This document shows positions 1 through 9,798 of a stretch of DNA of 64,000 nucleotides, piece after piece (within the stretch, counting starts at the first letter, position 1; each line of letters begins with the position of its first letter). Source of the stretch: Burkholderiales bacterium (GTDB lineage Bacteria; Pseudomonadota; Gammaproteobacteria; Burkholderiales; Burkholderiaceae_C); NCBI GenBank assembly GCA_016219375.1, contig JACRNC010000023.1:124001-188000 (forward strand), written 5' to 3'. The position numbers and the translations under genes were made by a program. The notes under the pieces were generated by a model that saw nothing but the letters and a program-made list of their open reading frames with translations, did no database searches and was not told where the DNA came from.

Positions 1-969
1 CACCAGCGCGCTGGAGCCGAGGAAGGTGGCGGCAAAGCGCTGGCCTTCTTCTTCTGCAAAAGCCACCAGCTCGATGCTGCGGTTCAGGCGTGCGCCACTG
101 GTGCTCAGCTCGCGCACCGCAGCCATTACGGTGAAGATGCCCAGCCGCCCGTCATGCCGGCCGGCGTTGCGCACCGTGTCGTAGTGCGAGCCGGTAAGCA
201 GCGCGGGCGCATCGGGCTGCGTGCCCTCGTAGCGGGCCACCACGTTGCCCACCGCGTCGAGGTGCACCTCGTCGAAGCCGCAGTCGCGCATCCACTGCAT
301 CAGCTGCGCCGCGCAGGCGCGGTGGGCGTCGGTCAGGTAGGTGACGGTCAGCTCGCCGCGCTCGGACCAGGGCGGCTCGCTGTGCGCGGCCAGCTCGTCA
401 GCCCACTGCAGCACCTGGCGGCCGAGCAGCGGCTGCTGGTCGAAGCGGTCGGCCAGGCGGATCTCGGCGATGCGGTGGATGTTGCGCAGGCACTCCTGCA
501 GCTCGGCATCCGGATGGGCCTGCAGCCGGCGCTGGAAGGTGGCGATGATCTCCGCACGAGCCAGGCCCAGCGAGCGCGGCCCGCGTACGGCCAGGATGAA
601 GGGCCAGCCGAAGCGGGCGTTGTAGTCGGCATTGAGCTGCTGCAGCGTGGCGAACTCCTGCGGGCTGCAGTGGGTCAGGCCCGCGCGGCTTTGCTCATCG
701 GTGGACTCGGCCGTCAGGCTGCCGGCGATGGCGACCTTGCCGGCCAGCTCGGGGTGGGCGCGGATCAGGCCCAGCTGCTCCTCGCGCGTGGCCGTCTGCA
801 CCACGTGCACCAGCGCCTGCCGGAGCTGGGCCAGGGTGTGGAAGGGCCGGTGCGACGCGGCACGCTCGGCGATCCACGGCGAGTGCTCGTAGATGCCGTG
901 CAGCAGCCGCACGAAGCCGGCGGTGTCGGCTGCGTTCAGCTCGGTGAGGGTCAGGGAGGCCATGCTCAT
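1..969 (-). CDS. OHCU decarboxylase / allantoate amidohydrolase fusion, 3' end outside the window
   Basis: The first 323 codons lie in the window and the gene runs off its left edge. Residues about 1-165 resemble 2-oxo-4-hydroxy-4-carboxy-5-ureidoimidazoline decarboxylase (UraD family): they hold the IRAHPELAG segment with the expected catalytic His and the FGWPFILAVRG motif. From about residue 175 the protein reads as an M20-type allantoate amidohydrolase, with the metal-binding stretches GSHYDTVRNAGRHDGRLG and AFAEEEGQRF. One polypeptide would therefore give S-allantoin from OHCU and later hydrolyse allantoate to ureidoglycine and ammonia. The ATG at 969 overlaps the stop of puuE (ATGA), so the two are translationally coupled. 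An internal ATG at 963 is the alternative start. Confidence 0.88.
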   Translation of the reverse strand, partial: MSMASLTLTELNAADTAGFVRLLHGIYEHSPWIAERAASHRPFHTLAQLRQALVHVVQTATREEQLGLIRAHPELAGKVAIAGSLTAESTDEQSRAGLTHCSPQEFATLQQLNADYNARFGWPFILAVRGPRSLGLARAEIIATFQRRLQAHPDAELQECLRNIHRIAEIRLADRFDQQPLLGRQVLQWADELAAHSEPPWSERGELTVTYLTDAHRACAAQLMQWMRDCGFDEVHLDAVGNVVARYEGTQPDAPALLTGSHYDTVRNAGRHDGRLGIFTVMAAVRELSTSGARLNRSIELVAFAEEEGQRFAATFLGSSALV

Positions 970-1928
970 GCGGCGGCTCCGTCAGCAAAGGGATGCACGG
1001 CCTTCCAGTGCCGCGCGATGTCGATGCGCCGGCAGATCCACACGCGGTCGTGCTGCTGGATGTGGTCCAGCAGACGCTGCAGCGCCTTGAAGCGCCCCGG
1101 CCGGCCGATCAGGCGGCAGTGCAGGCCGATGCTCATCATGCGCGGCGTGTGCTGCCCCTCCGCCCACAGCACGTCGAAGGTGTCGCGCAGGTAGGTGAAG
1201 AAGTCCTCGCCCGTGGCCAGGCCCATCGGCGGGGCGCAGCGCATGTCGTTGGCATCCAGGGTGTAGGGCACCACCAGGTGCGGCACGGTGGCGCCGTCGC
1301 TGCGCCTCACGGGCATCCAGAAGGGCAGGTCGTCGCCGTAGTAGTCGCTGTCGTACTCGAAGCCGCCGTGGTCCACCACCAGGCGACGGGTGTTGGGGCT
1401 GTCGCGGCCGGTGTACCAGCCCACGCCGTGGTCGCTGCCCGGGCTGTCCGGGCTGCGGGGGCCGCAGAGCTGCTCGAAGATGCGCAGGGCCTCAGCCATG
1501 TGCGCGCGCTCGGTGGCCTCGTCGATGTGCTGGTAGTGGATCCAGCGCAGGCCGTGGCAGGCGATCTCGTGGCCGCCTTGGATGAATGCCCGCACCACCT
1601 CGGGGTGACGCTGCAGGGCCATCGCCACGCCGAAGACGGTCAGCGGCAGGCCGCGGCGCTCGAACTCATCCAGGATGCGCCACACGCCCACGCGCGAGCC
1701 GTATTCGTAGATCGACTCCATGCTCAGGTGCCGCGCCGCGAAGCTGGCCGGGCTGAACATCTCGGAGAGGAACTGCTCGCTGCCCGCATCGCCGTGCAGC
1801 ACGCTCATCTCGCCGCCCTCTTCATAGTTGAGGACGAACTGCACGGCCACGCGGGCATCGCCGGGCCACTGCGCCTGCGGCGGGTTGCGGCCGTAGCCGA
1901 TGAGGTCGCGGGGGTAGGGCGTGGGCAT
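966..1928 (-). CDS. puuE: Allantoinase PuuE, polysaccharide deacetylase-like
   Basis: This 320-residue protein is an NodB/polysaccharide-deacetylase-fold allantoinase of the PuuE type, which hydrolyses allantoin to allantoate in the cytosol. Visible hallmarks are NYEEGGE at residues 34-40 and HEIACHGLRWIHY at 120-132, which carries the His ligands. Length matches the family (about 300-320). The start at 1928 is the methionine directly before the conserved YPRDLIGYG stretch. The gene lies 26 bp downstream of the GntR gene and overlaps the fusion gene by 4 bp, so the three probably form one leftward operon for the middle of the urate pathway. Confidence 0.93.
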   Translation of the reverse strand: MPTPYPRDLIGYGRNPPQAQWPGDARVAVQFVLNYEEGGEMSVLHGDAGSEQFLSEMFSPASFAARHLSMESIYEYGSRVGVWRILDEFERRGLPLTVFGVAMALQRHPEVVRAFIQGGHEIACHGLRWIHYQHIDEATERAHMAEALRIFEQLCGPRSPDSPGSDHGVGWYTGRDSPNTRRLVVDHGGFEYDSDYYGDDLPFWMPVRRSDGATVPHLVVPYTLDANDMRCAPPMGLATGEDFFTYLRDTFDVLWAEGQHTPRMMSIGLHCRLIGRPGRFKALQRLLDHIQQHDRVWICRRIDIARHWKAVHPFADGAAA

Positions 1929-1954
1929 GGTGTTGACGGAGCGTGATGCGGTGG

Positions 1955-2824
1955 TCAGGCGGCGCGCTTGGGGCGCCGTGCGGATGCGGCCGCCGCGCGC
2001 CGCTCCGCTGGTGCGGGCTGGGGCAGCGCCAGCACCTGCTGCAGGTCCCGCCCGCGCGGATGCCGGCGCAGGTTGTCCTCCACATGCGCCAGGTGCCGGC
2101 TGTTCAGGCGCGCGGCGGCTTTGCCGTCGCCGCGCTCCAGCGCATCGACGATGGCCACGTGCTCGGCATGCGAGGCTTCGGCCGAATGGGCCGACTGCAC
2201 CATCAGCGCGATCAGCGAGCCGCGCAGCAGCAGGTCGTGCAGCACCTCGGCCAGCACCTCGTTGCCCAGCATGCGCGCCAACAGGGTGTGGAAGTCGGCC
2301 AGCAGGCGGGTGCGGCCGCTCACGTCGGTGCGCTGCACGGCCTGCTCCTCGGCCTGCAGATGCGCGCGCAGCTCGGCCACCTGCTGCGGCGTGATGCGCG
2401 CAGCCAGGGTCTTGAGCAGGCTGGACTCGATCATGGCGCGCAGCTCGAAGATCTGCCTGGCCTCCTCCACGCTGGGCTGGGCTACGCAGGCGCCGCGCGC
2501 GGGCGTGAGCGTGACCAGCTTGTCGCGGCTGAGCTGGTTGAGCGCCTGGCGCACCACGGTGCGCGAGACGGCAAAGATGCCGGCCAGCTCCTGCTCCACC
2601 AGCTTGGTGCCCGGCATCAGCCGCCGCTCGACGATGGCGGTGGTCACGGCCTGCACGATGCGCGCAGTGGCGGTGGGGGCGTCGTCTGCGGCGTCGGCGC
2701 GCACGGCTGCCGCGGCCGGACCTGCACCCGCCTTGCCGGCCGCACGCGGCGTGCGCCGGCCGGCCGCAGCAGACGGCGGATCGGCTGGGGCGCGGGCGGT
2801 GGATCGGGCGCGGGTGGCGGGCAT
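1955..2824 (-). CDS. GntR-family (FCD subfamily) regulator of the purine genes
   Basis: The protein has 289 residues. A basic, Ala/Pro-rich N-terminal tail of about 50 residues is followed by a winged helix at about 53-117, with the typical GntR signature LVEQELAGIFAVSRTVVRQAL, and an FCD ligand-binding domain from about 120. It is the first gene of the leftward block and diverges from hiuH-puuD, so it most likely controls both directions in response to a purine intermediate; the ligand is not visible from sequence. The start at 2824 gives the first methionine of the open frame after the intergenic region; a later start within the disordered tail is possible. Confidence 0.87.
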   Translation of the reverse strand: MPATRARSTARAPADPPSAAAGRRTPRAAGKAGAGPAAAAVRADAADDAPTATARIVQAVTTAIVERRLMPGTKLVEQELAGIFAVSRTVVRQALNQLSRDKLVTLTPARGACVAQPSVEEARQIFELRAMIESSLLKTLAARITPQQVAELRAHLQAEEQAVQRTDVSGRTRLLADFHTLLARMLGNEVLAEVLHDLLLRGSLIALMVQSAHSAEASHAEHVAIVDALERGDGKAAARLNSRHLAHVEDNLRRHPRGRDLQQVLALPQPAPAERRAAAASARRPKRAA

Positions 2825-3133
2825 GACTGGCGCGACGGGATGACGCTGGTGGCGGCAGGCCGGCTGCCCGCCACTCGACAGCTGAAGCCGTGATGGAGGC
2901 GGCCGGCCAGCTTGGCCGTGTATGCAAAACTGTATACACTTTTCCGCAACGCGCCAACCCGCGCCGGGCCGGCACGATGCCGTGCTGGATGAGCGCACCA
3001 GGCCGCCTGGTCGTCGACATACGGCGCCACACGGTGCCACCGCCGCCACACGCTCGTTTCCCTTTCCCCACGCGCTCCGGCGCTGCTGCAACCTTCCGCC
3101 GCTCTCCGCCGCTTCCCCCGCCACACCCACATC
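2825..3133. promoter_or_regulatory. Divergent control region between the GntR gene and hiuH
   Basis: This 309-bp gap separates the leftward GntR-puuE-fusion operon from the rightward hiuH-puuD pair. It contains an AT-richer stretch (about 2919-2945) that stands out from the surrounding GC-rich DNA and includes two closely spaced TGTATnCA elements. The rest, towards hiuH, is C-rich and I see no further gene or RNA in it. Confidence 0.6.
2919..2938. promoter_or_regulatory. Probable GntR operator (TGTATGCA-N4-TGTATACA)
   Basis: TGTATGCA at 2919-2926 and the perfect palindrome TGTATACA at 2931-2938 are spaced 12 bp centre to centre, about one helical turn. The GTATAC core is a known recognition type for FCD-subfamily GntR regulators. 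The position directly upstream of the GntR gene, between the divergent operons, supports autoregulation and control of both sides. Binding itself is inferred. Confidence 0.55.
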
Positions 3134-3487
3134 ATGGGCAAGCTCACCACCCACGTCCTCGACACCATGCACGGCTGCCCGGCCGCCGGCATGCAGCTGG
3201 CGCTCTGGCGCCTGGATGCCGATGCGCCGCAGCGGCTGAAGGTCGCAACGCTCAATGCCGACGGCCGCGCCGACGCGCCGCTGCTGGAGGGCGACGCCCT
3301 GCAGCCCGGCCGCTACCGCCTGGTGTTCGACGTCGTCGGCTACTTCCGCGCCCGCGGCGTGGCCTTGCCCGATCCGGCCTTCCTGGAGCAGGTGCCGCTG
3401 GACTTCGGCATCGCCGACGCGTTGGCGCACTACCACGTGCCCCTGCTCTGCAGCCCCTGGGCCTATTCCACCTACCGCGGCAGTTGA
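3134..3487 (+). CDS. uraH: 5-hydroxyisourate hydrolase (transthyretin-like)
   Basis: The 117-residue protein is a HIU hydrolase, which opens the ring of 5-hydroxyisourate to OHCU, the second step of urate breakdown. It has the family N-terminus LTTHVLDTMHG, with the catalytic His at residue 7, and ends in the diagnostic C-terminal YRGS tetrapeptide (114-117) that separates HIU hydrolases from transthyretin. Length is exactly typical. It is followed after 4 bp by puuD, so the enzyme producing its substrate is made from the same transcript. Confidence 0.95.
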   Translation: MGKLTTHVLDTMHGCPAAGMQLALWRLDADAPQRLKVATLNADGRADAPLLEGDALQPGRYRLVFDVVGYFRARGVALPDPAFLEQVPLDFGIADALAHYHVPLLCSPWAYSTYRGS

Positions 3488-3491
3488 GGCG

Positions 3492-4691
3492 ATGGAGACC
3501 TACCTGCTCGACTGGGCCAACCTGCTGCTGCGCTGGGCCCACGTCATCACGGCCATCGCCTGGATCGGCTCGTCCTTCTACTTCGTCTGGCTGGACAACA
3601 GCCTCACGCCGCCGGCCGACCCCGCCCTGCGCGACAAGGGCGTAGGCGGCGAGCTCTGGGCCGTGCATGGCGGCGGCTTCTACCACCCCATCAAGTACCT
3701 GGGCGCGCCGCCCGCGCTGCCGCAGCACCTGCACTGGTTCTACTGGGAGAGCTACAGCACCTGGCTGACGGGTTTCGGCCTGTTCACCGTGCTGTATCTG
3801 TTCCAGGCCGGCACCTTCCTCATCGACAAGTCGGTGTTCGACTGGTCGGCCGGCGCCGCCGTGGCCGCGGCGCTGGGCTTCCTGGCCGGCTTCTGGCTGA
3901 TCTATGACGCGGTCTGCCGCACGCTCGGCCAGGGGCCCGGTGGCGACCGGCGCGTGGGGCTGGTGGTGGCGGCGGTGGTCGTGTGCGCGGCCTGGGCGGC
4001 CTGCCAGCTCTTTGCCGGCCGCGCGGCCTTCCTGCTGGTGGGCGCCATGCTGGCCACGGCGATGAGCGCCAACGTGTTCTTCTGGATCATCCCCGGCCAG
4101 CGCAAGGTGGTGGCCGCCCTGCGTGCCGGCCAGCCGGTGGACCCGGTGCATGGCAAGCGCGGCAAGCAGCGCAGCGTGCACAACACCTACTTCACGCTGC
4201 CGGTGCTGCTGGCGATGCTGTCCAACCACTACCCGTTCGCGACCCAGCATGCGCACAACTGGCTGGTGCTGGTCGGCCTGATGCTGGCCGGCGCGCTGAT
4301 CCGCCACTTCTTCGTCGCCCGCCACAAGACGGCGGTGGCCGGCCGGCCGGCGCCCTGGGGCTGGGCCGCGGCCGGCGTCGCGGTGCTGATCGCCCTGGCC
4401 GTCTGGCTGGCGCCGCAGCGCCCGTCGCAGGCGGCTGCATCGGCCGCCCCGCCCAGCTTCGCGCAGGTGCAGGCCATCGTCGAGCAGCGTTGCGTGGTCT
4501 GCCACAACGCCGCGCTGGCCAACAAGGGCGTGGCCCTGCACACGCCCGATCTCATCCGCCAGCACGCCGCCCAGATCCGCCAACAGGCGGTGGTGCTGCG
4601 TGCCATGCCGCTGAACAACGCCACCGGCCTCACCGACGACGAGCGCCGCCTGCTGGGCGCCTGGGTGGAGGCGGGCGCGCCCGGGCCATAA
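3492..4691 (+). CDS. puuD: Membrane urate oxidase PuuD with C-terminal cytochrome c domain
   Basis: This 399-residue integral membrane protein oxidises urate to 5-hydroxyisourate and passes the electrons to its fused cytochrome c. Residues 1-310 contain about eight hydrophobic segments and conserved histidines (for example WAHVITAIAWIGSSFYFVWLD near the N-terminus). A c-type haem site CVVCH lies at 334-338, and a likely axial Met lies in LRAMPLNN about 35 residues later. This replaces the cofactor-free uricase found in other organisms. The start ATG at 3492 follows hiuH by 4 bp, and earlier in-frame methionines would overlap hiuH. Confidence 0.93.
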   Translation: METYLLDWANLLLRWAHVITAIAWIGSSFYFVWLDNSLTPPADPALRDKGVGGELWAVHGGGFYHPIKYLGAPPALPQHLHWFYWESYSTWLTGFGLFTVLYLFQAGTFLIDKSVFDWSAGAAVAAALGFLAGFWLIYDAVCRTLGQGPGGDRRVGLVVAAVVVCAAWAACQLFAGRAAFLLVGAMLATAMSANVFFWIIPGQRKVVAALRAGQPVDPVHGKRGKQRSVHNTYFTLPVLLAMLSNHYPFATQHAHNWLVLVGLMLAGALIRHFFVARHKTAVAGRPAPWGWAAAGVAVLIALAVWLAPQRPSQAAASAAPPSFAQVQAIVEQRCVVCHNAALANKGVALHTPDLIRQHAAQIRQQAVVLRAMPLNNATGLTDDERRLLGAWVEAGAPGP

Positions 4692-4739
4692 GCCGCGCCC
4701 GAACCACCCGCGGCGCCGGCCGGGGCACCGCTGCCCGAA

Positions 4740-4759
4740 TACTGTATAAACATACAGTA
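4740..4759. promoter_or_regulatory. LexA (SOS) box overlapping a start codon
   Basis: The stretch contains CTGTATAAACATACAG at 4742-4757, flanked by TA on the left and TA on the right. It is an almost perfect palindrome matching the LexA consensus CTG-N10-CAG with an AT-rich centre, in DNA that is otherwise close to 70 percent GC. Its last base is the A of the ATG of the radical SAM gene at 4759. The match is clear; repression by LexA is inferred from the consensus and from my recollection that the Pseudomonas homologue is SOS-controlled. Confidence 0.85.
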
Positions 4760-5955
4760 TGCAGGCCGGCCGCGATCCTCACCCGCTACCCGACGACGGC
4801 CCGGCCGAGCCGGTCGGCCTGCCGCGTCCGGACCCGCCCGCCATCAAGGGCCGCGGCACGCCCATCCGCATCGCTCACCGCTTCAGCCGCGACGAGCGCG
4901 CACCTGATGACGACGGCTGGCCGGCGGATGAAGACGGGGCAGACATCGCACCGCCGCCCGCCACCCAAGTCACCGAGGAGCACGCCCGCAGCCTGCTGTC
5001 CTTCAACGACTCGCCCGACATCCCCTTCGACCGCTCGATCAACCCCTACCGCGGCTGCGAGCACGGCTGCATCTACTGCTACGCCCGGCCCACGCACAGC
5101 TACCTGGATCTGTCGCCGGGGCTGGACTTCGAGACGCAGCTGGTGGCCAAGGTCAATGCGGTGGAGGTGCTGCGCCGCGAGCTCGCCCGGCCCGGCTACC
5201 GGGCCGCACCGGTCAACATCGGCTCCATCACCGATGCCTACCAGCCCGTCGAGCGCCACCTGCGCCTCACCCGCGGCCTGCTGGAGCTGCTGACCGCCTG
5301 CGAGCATCCCTTCACCCTGATCAGCAAGTCCAGCGGTGTCGAGCGCGACCTGGACCTGCTGGCCCCCGCCGCCGCGCGCCGGCAGGCGGCGGTCTTCATC
5401 AGCCTCACGTCGCTCGACAACCGCCTCAGCCGCATCCTGGAGCCCCGCGCCGCCGCGCCCGCGCGCCGGCTGCTCACGGTGCAGCGGCTGGCGCAGGCTG
5501 GCGTGCCGGTGGCGGTCAATGTGGCGCCGGTCATCCCCTTCCTCAACGAGCCGGAGATCGAGCGCCTGGTGCAGGCGGCCGTCGACGCCGGGGCCCGCAG
5601 CATCCACTGGACCGTGCTGCGCCTGCCCTGGGAGGTGGCGCCGCTTTTTCGCCAGTGGCTCGACCAGCACTACCCCGACCGCGCGGATCGCGTGATGGCC
5701 CGCATCCACGACCTGCGCGGCGGCCGCGACAACGACCCCCGCTTCGGCTCGCGCATGAAGGGCCAGGGCATCTGGGCCGAGCTCATCGCCCAGCGCATGC
5801 GCGGCGCCATCGCCCGCGCGGGCCTGCAGCCGGCGCCGCTGGCGCTGGACGCCAGCCGCTTCAGCCCGCCTCCCACGGGCGGCCGCGCCGTGAGCCCATC
5901 CCGCCCGCCCCTGCGCCACCCCGCCGCCGGCGACGCTCAAGGCAGCTTGTTCTGA
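4759..5955 (+). CDS. PA0069-type radical SAM protein (spore photoproduct lyase-like)
   Basis: The 398-residue protein has the radical SAM cluster motif CX3CX2C in RGCEHGCIYCYARP (Cys 100, 104, 107), preceded by the family N-terminal landmarks KGRGT (30-34) and SFNDSPDIPFDRSINPYRG. This family is related to spore photoproduct lyase and its reaction is unknown. A stop codon (TAA) lies four codons upstream in frame at 4747-4749, inside the LexA box, so translation cannot begin earlier than 4759 and the operator covers the start. This favours a leaderless or very short-leader SOS transcript. About 30 residues before KGRG are not conserved in type members as I remember them. Confidence 0.87.
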   Translation: MQAGRDPHPLPDDGPAEPVGLPRPDPPAIKGRGTPIRIAHRFSRDERAPDDDGWPADEDGADIAPPPATQVTEEHARSLLSFNDSPDIPFDRSINPYRGCEHGCIYCYARPTHSYLDLSPGLDFETQLVAKVNAVEVLRRELARPGYRAAPVNIGSITDAYQPVERHLRLTRGLLELLTACEHPFTLISKSSGVERDLDLLAPAAARRQAAVFISLTSLDNRLSRILEPRAAAPARRLLTVQRLAQAGVPVAVNVAPVIPFLNEPEIERLVQAAVDAGARSIHWTVLRLPWEVAPLFRQWLDQHYPDRADRVMARIHDLRGGRDNDPRFGSRMKGQGIWAELIAQRMRGAIARAGLQPAPLALDASRFSPPPTGGRAVSPSRPPLRHPAAGDAQGSLF

Positions 5956-6088
5956 TCGGCGCCAAGCGCCCGCCGCGGGGCGATCCGTCACGGCCCTTTG
6001 CCGTCCATCACCCACGCGTCCATCACCCACGGGCAGATCCCGATGCCCCAGCCATCAGCCCTGATCCCGCCGCGCCGATAAACCGCTC

Positions 6089-7429
6089 ATGGATTCCCTG
6101 CCGATCTCGCCATCCCCGCCGTCCCGGCCGCCTGGCGCGCGCTCCTGGCTCGACTCGCATCCGCCGGTGGCGGCCGGCCACGGGCCGCGGCGCCCGCCAG
6201 GCGAGCCGCCCACCGGCCTCGTGCTCAGCGGCGGCGGCGCCCGCGCGGCCTACCAGGTGGGCGTGCTGCAGGCCGTCATGGAGATCGGCGCCCAGGCCGG
6301 CGCCGGGCGCGACAACCCCTTCCCGATCATCGCCGGCACCTCCGCCGGCGCCATCAACGCCTCGGCCCTGGCCTGCCGCGCCGACGACATGGCCGGCGCC
6401 GTGCAGGAGATGGTCGAGGTCTGGTCCGCATTGCATGCCGACGCCATCTACCGCGCCGACGCGCTGGGCCTGCTCGGCTCCGGCGCGCGCTGGCTGGCGC
6501 TGTTCTCGCTGGGCTGGGCGCTGGCCCGCTCGCGCCGCGTGCGCCCGCGCTCGCTGCTGGACAACAGCCCGATGGAGCAGACGCTGCGCCGATTCGTGCC
6601 GCTGCGCCGTCTGCCGCGCATGATGCGCAGCGAGCACCTGCGCGCGCTGGCCGTCTCCGCCTCCAGCTACAGCAGCGGCCGCCACCTCACCTTCTACGAC
6701 AGCCTGCACGACATCGCCCCTTGGACGCGCAGCCAGCGCCTGGCCGTGCGCGGGCCCATCACGCCGCGCCACCTGCTGGCTTCGGCGGCCATTCCCTTCG
6801 TCTTCCCGGCCGTGCCGCTGGCGCTGGGCGCGCACACCGAGTTCTGCGGCGACGGCTCCATGCGCCAGACCGCGCCCATCTCCCCGGCCGTCCACCTCGG
6901 CGCGCAGCGGGTGCTGGTGGTGGGCGCCGGCCGGCTGCATGAGCCGCCCGAGCAGCGCCCGCTGCACCGGGACTATCCCAACCTCGCGCAGATCGCCGGC
7001 CATGCGCTGTCCAGCATCTTCCTGGACGGCCTGGCGGTGGACATCGAGCGGCTGCAGCGCATCAACCACACGCTGTCGCTGCTGCCACCGCAGGCGCGCG
7101 AGCACAGCGGGCTGCGGCCCATCGACGTGCTGGTGATCGCCCCCAGCCAGCGGCTGGACGACATCGCCGCCCGCCACGTCGGTGCGCTGCCCGCCTCCGT
7201 GCGCGCCGCGCTGCGTGCCCTGGGCGTCTACGGCCGCGGCAGCCACGCCCGCGGCTCGGCCCTGGCCAGCTATCTGCTCTTCGAGCCGCCCTACATCCAC
7301 GAGCTGATGGCGCTGGGCCGCACCGACACCCTGGCCCGCCGCGACGATGTCCGGCGCTTCTTCGGCTGGGACGCACGAGCCGAGGCGGCTGCACCGCCCG
7401 CGATTCAGCCGTCCCTCACGGCCGGATGA
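6089..7429 (+). CDS. Patatin-like phospholipase family protein
   Basis: A patatin domain begins around residue 43 with the oxyanion-hole glycines in [13 protein letters not shown]. The nucleophile elbow GTSAG is at 83-87 (Ser 85), and the second half of the Ser/Asp dyad is in CGDGSMRQ (Asp 255, where the usual DGG/A reads DGS). The protein has 446 residues with a proline-rich N-terminus of about 40. It has no evident signal peptide and probably acts as a cytosolic or membrane-associated lipid acyl hydrolase. It stands alone between the SOS gene and rplU. The substrate cannot be told from sequence. Confidence 0.88.
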   Translation: MDSLPISPSPPSRPPGARSWLDSHPPVAAGHGPRRPPGEPPTGLVLSGGGARAAYQVGVLQAVMEIGAQAGAGRDNPFPIIAGTSAGAINASALACRADDMAGAVQEMVEVWSALHADAIYRADALGLLGSGARWLALFSLGWALARSRRVRPRSLLDNSPMEQTLRRFVPLRRLPRMMRSEHLRALAVSASSYSSGRHLTFYDSLHDIAPWTRSQRLAVRGPITPRHLLASAAIPFVFPAVPLALGAHTEFCGDGSMRQTAPISPAVHLGAQRVLVVGAGRLHEPPEQRPLHRDYPNLAQIAGHALSSIFLDGLAVDIERLQRINHTLSLLPPQAREHSGLRPIDVLVIAPSQRLDDIAARHVGALPASVRAALRALGVYGRGSHARGSALASYLLFEPPYIHELMALGRTDTLARRDDVRRFFGWDARAEAAAPPAIQPSLTAG

Positions 7430-7430
7430 C

Positions 7431-7459
7431 TTGGCAAGGCCTGGCCGGCTCGCTACAAT
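7431..7459 (+). promoter_or_regulatory. Sigma-70 promoter for rplU-rpmA
   Basis: TTGGCA at 7431-7436 and TACAAT at 7454-7459 are separated by exactly 17 bp. The -10 lies about 200 bp upstream of rplU and starts just after the patatin stop codon. The long leader that results could carry translational control, but I saw no known structure in it. Confidence 0.75.
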
Positions 7460-7655
7460 GGCCGGCTTTGCGCCTTGCTGCGCGTCTTGGGCTTGCACCG
7501 ATTTGGTGCGGCTTGGTGGCGCGGGGCTGGGCGCAGATCCGGTCGGAAGGGCCGGTCCAATCGCCGCCATCCGGGCCGGGCTTGTCCCAAGAGACTTTCT
7601 CGCCCGCCTTGCAGCCGATCGCGTCCACCCTTCCAGTTCATTTGAAGGGGCTGAT

Positions 7656-7967
7656 ATGTACGCGGTCATAAAAACCGGTGGTAAGCAATACAAGGTTGCT
7701 GCCGGCGAAAAGATCAAGGTAGAACAGATTGCTGCGGACGTTGGCCAAGAGATCGTGATCGACCAAGTCCTCGCCGTGGGTAACGGCGCAGAGCTCAAGG
7801 TCGGCACGCCCTTGGTTGCCGGCGCATCGGTCAAGGCCACGGTCGTGGCCCAGGGCAAGCACGACAAGGTCCGCATCTTCAAGATGCGCCGTCGCAAGCA
7901 CTACCAGAAGAACCAGGGTCATCGCCAGACCTACACCGAGCTGGAAATCAGCGCGGTGAACGCCTGA
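7656..7967 (+). CDS. rplU: Ribosomal protein L21
   Basis: The 103-residue product begins [14 protein letters not shown] and contains the L21 signature [21 protein letters not shown] near the C-terminus. It binds 23S rRNA in the large subunit. Length is standard. It heads the conserved rplU-rpmA-obgE cluster and has a good upstream sigma-70 promoter. Codon use is visibly less GC-biased than its neighbours, as expected for a highly expressed gene. Confidence 0.98.
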   Translation: MYAVIKTGGKQYKVAAGEKIKVEQIAADVGQEIVIDQVLAVGNGAELKVGTPLVAGASVKATVVAQGKHDKVRIFKMRRRKHYQKNQGHRQTYTELEISAVNA

Positions 7968-8009
7968 TACGCGCCCACCTTCGTCTAGTGCGCTCAAGGA
8001 GCTAGCAAC

Positions 8010-8267
8010 ATGGCACAGAAAAAAGGCGGCGGTTCCACCCGGAACGGCCGCGACTCCCAACCCAAGATGCTGGGTGTGAAGGCCTTCGGCGGCCAGATCA
8101 TCCCGGCCGGCTCGATCATCGTGCGCCAGCGTGGCACCCAGTTCCACGCCGGCTCCAACGTCGCGATGGGCCGTGACCACACCCTGTTCGCGCTGGTCGA
8201 TGGCGAGGTCAGCTTCGCCGTCAAGGGCCCGCAGAACCGTCGCACCGTCTCGATCAAGGCCGTCTGA
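8010..8267 (+). CDS. rpmA: Ribosomal protein L27
   Basis: The 85-residue protein starts [19 protein letters not shown], the typical L27 N-terminus that reaches the peptidyl-transferase centre, and has the G(V)KAFGGQ and [10 protein letters not shown] motifs. It follows rplU by 42 bp with a purine-rich ribosome site (AAGGAG) before the ATG. A rho-independent terminator follows. Confidence 0.98.
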   Translation: MAQKKGGGSTRNGRDSQPKMLGVKAFGGQIIPAGSIIVRQRGTQFHAGSNVAMGRDHTLFALVDGEVSFAVKGPQNRRTVSIKAV

Positions 8268-9776
<1,509 letters not shown>

Positions 9777-9798
9777 ATCCACTGCCTGCTTCGCACCC

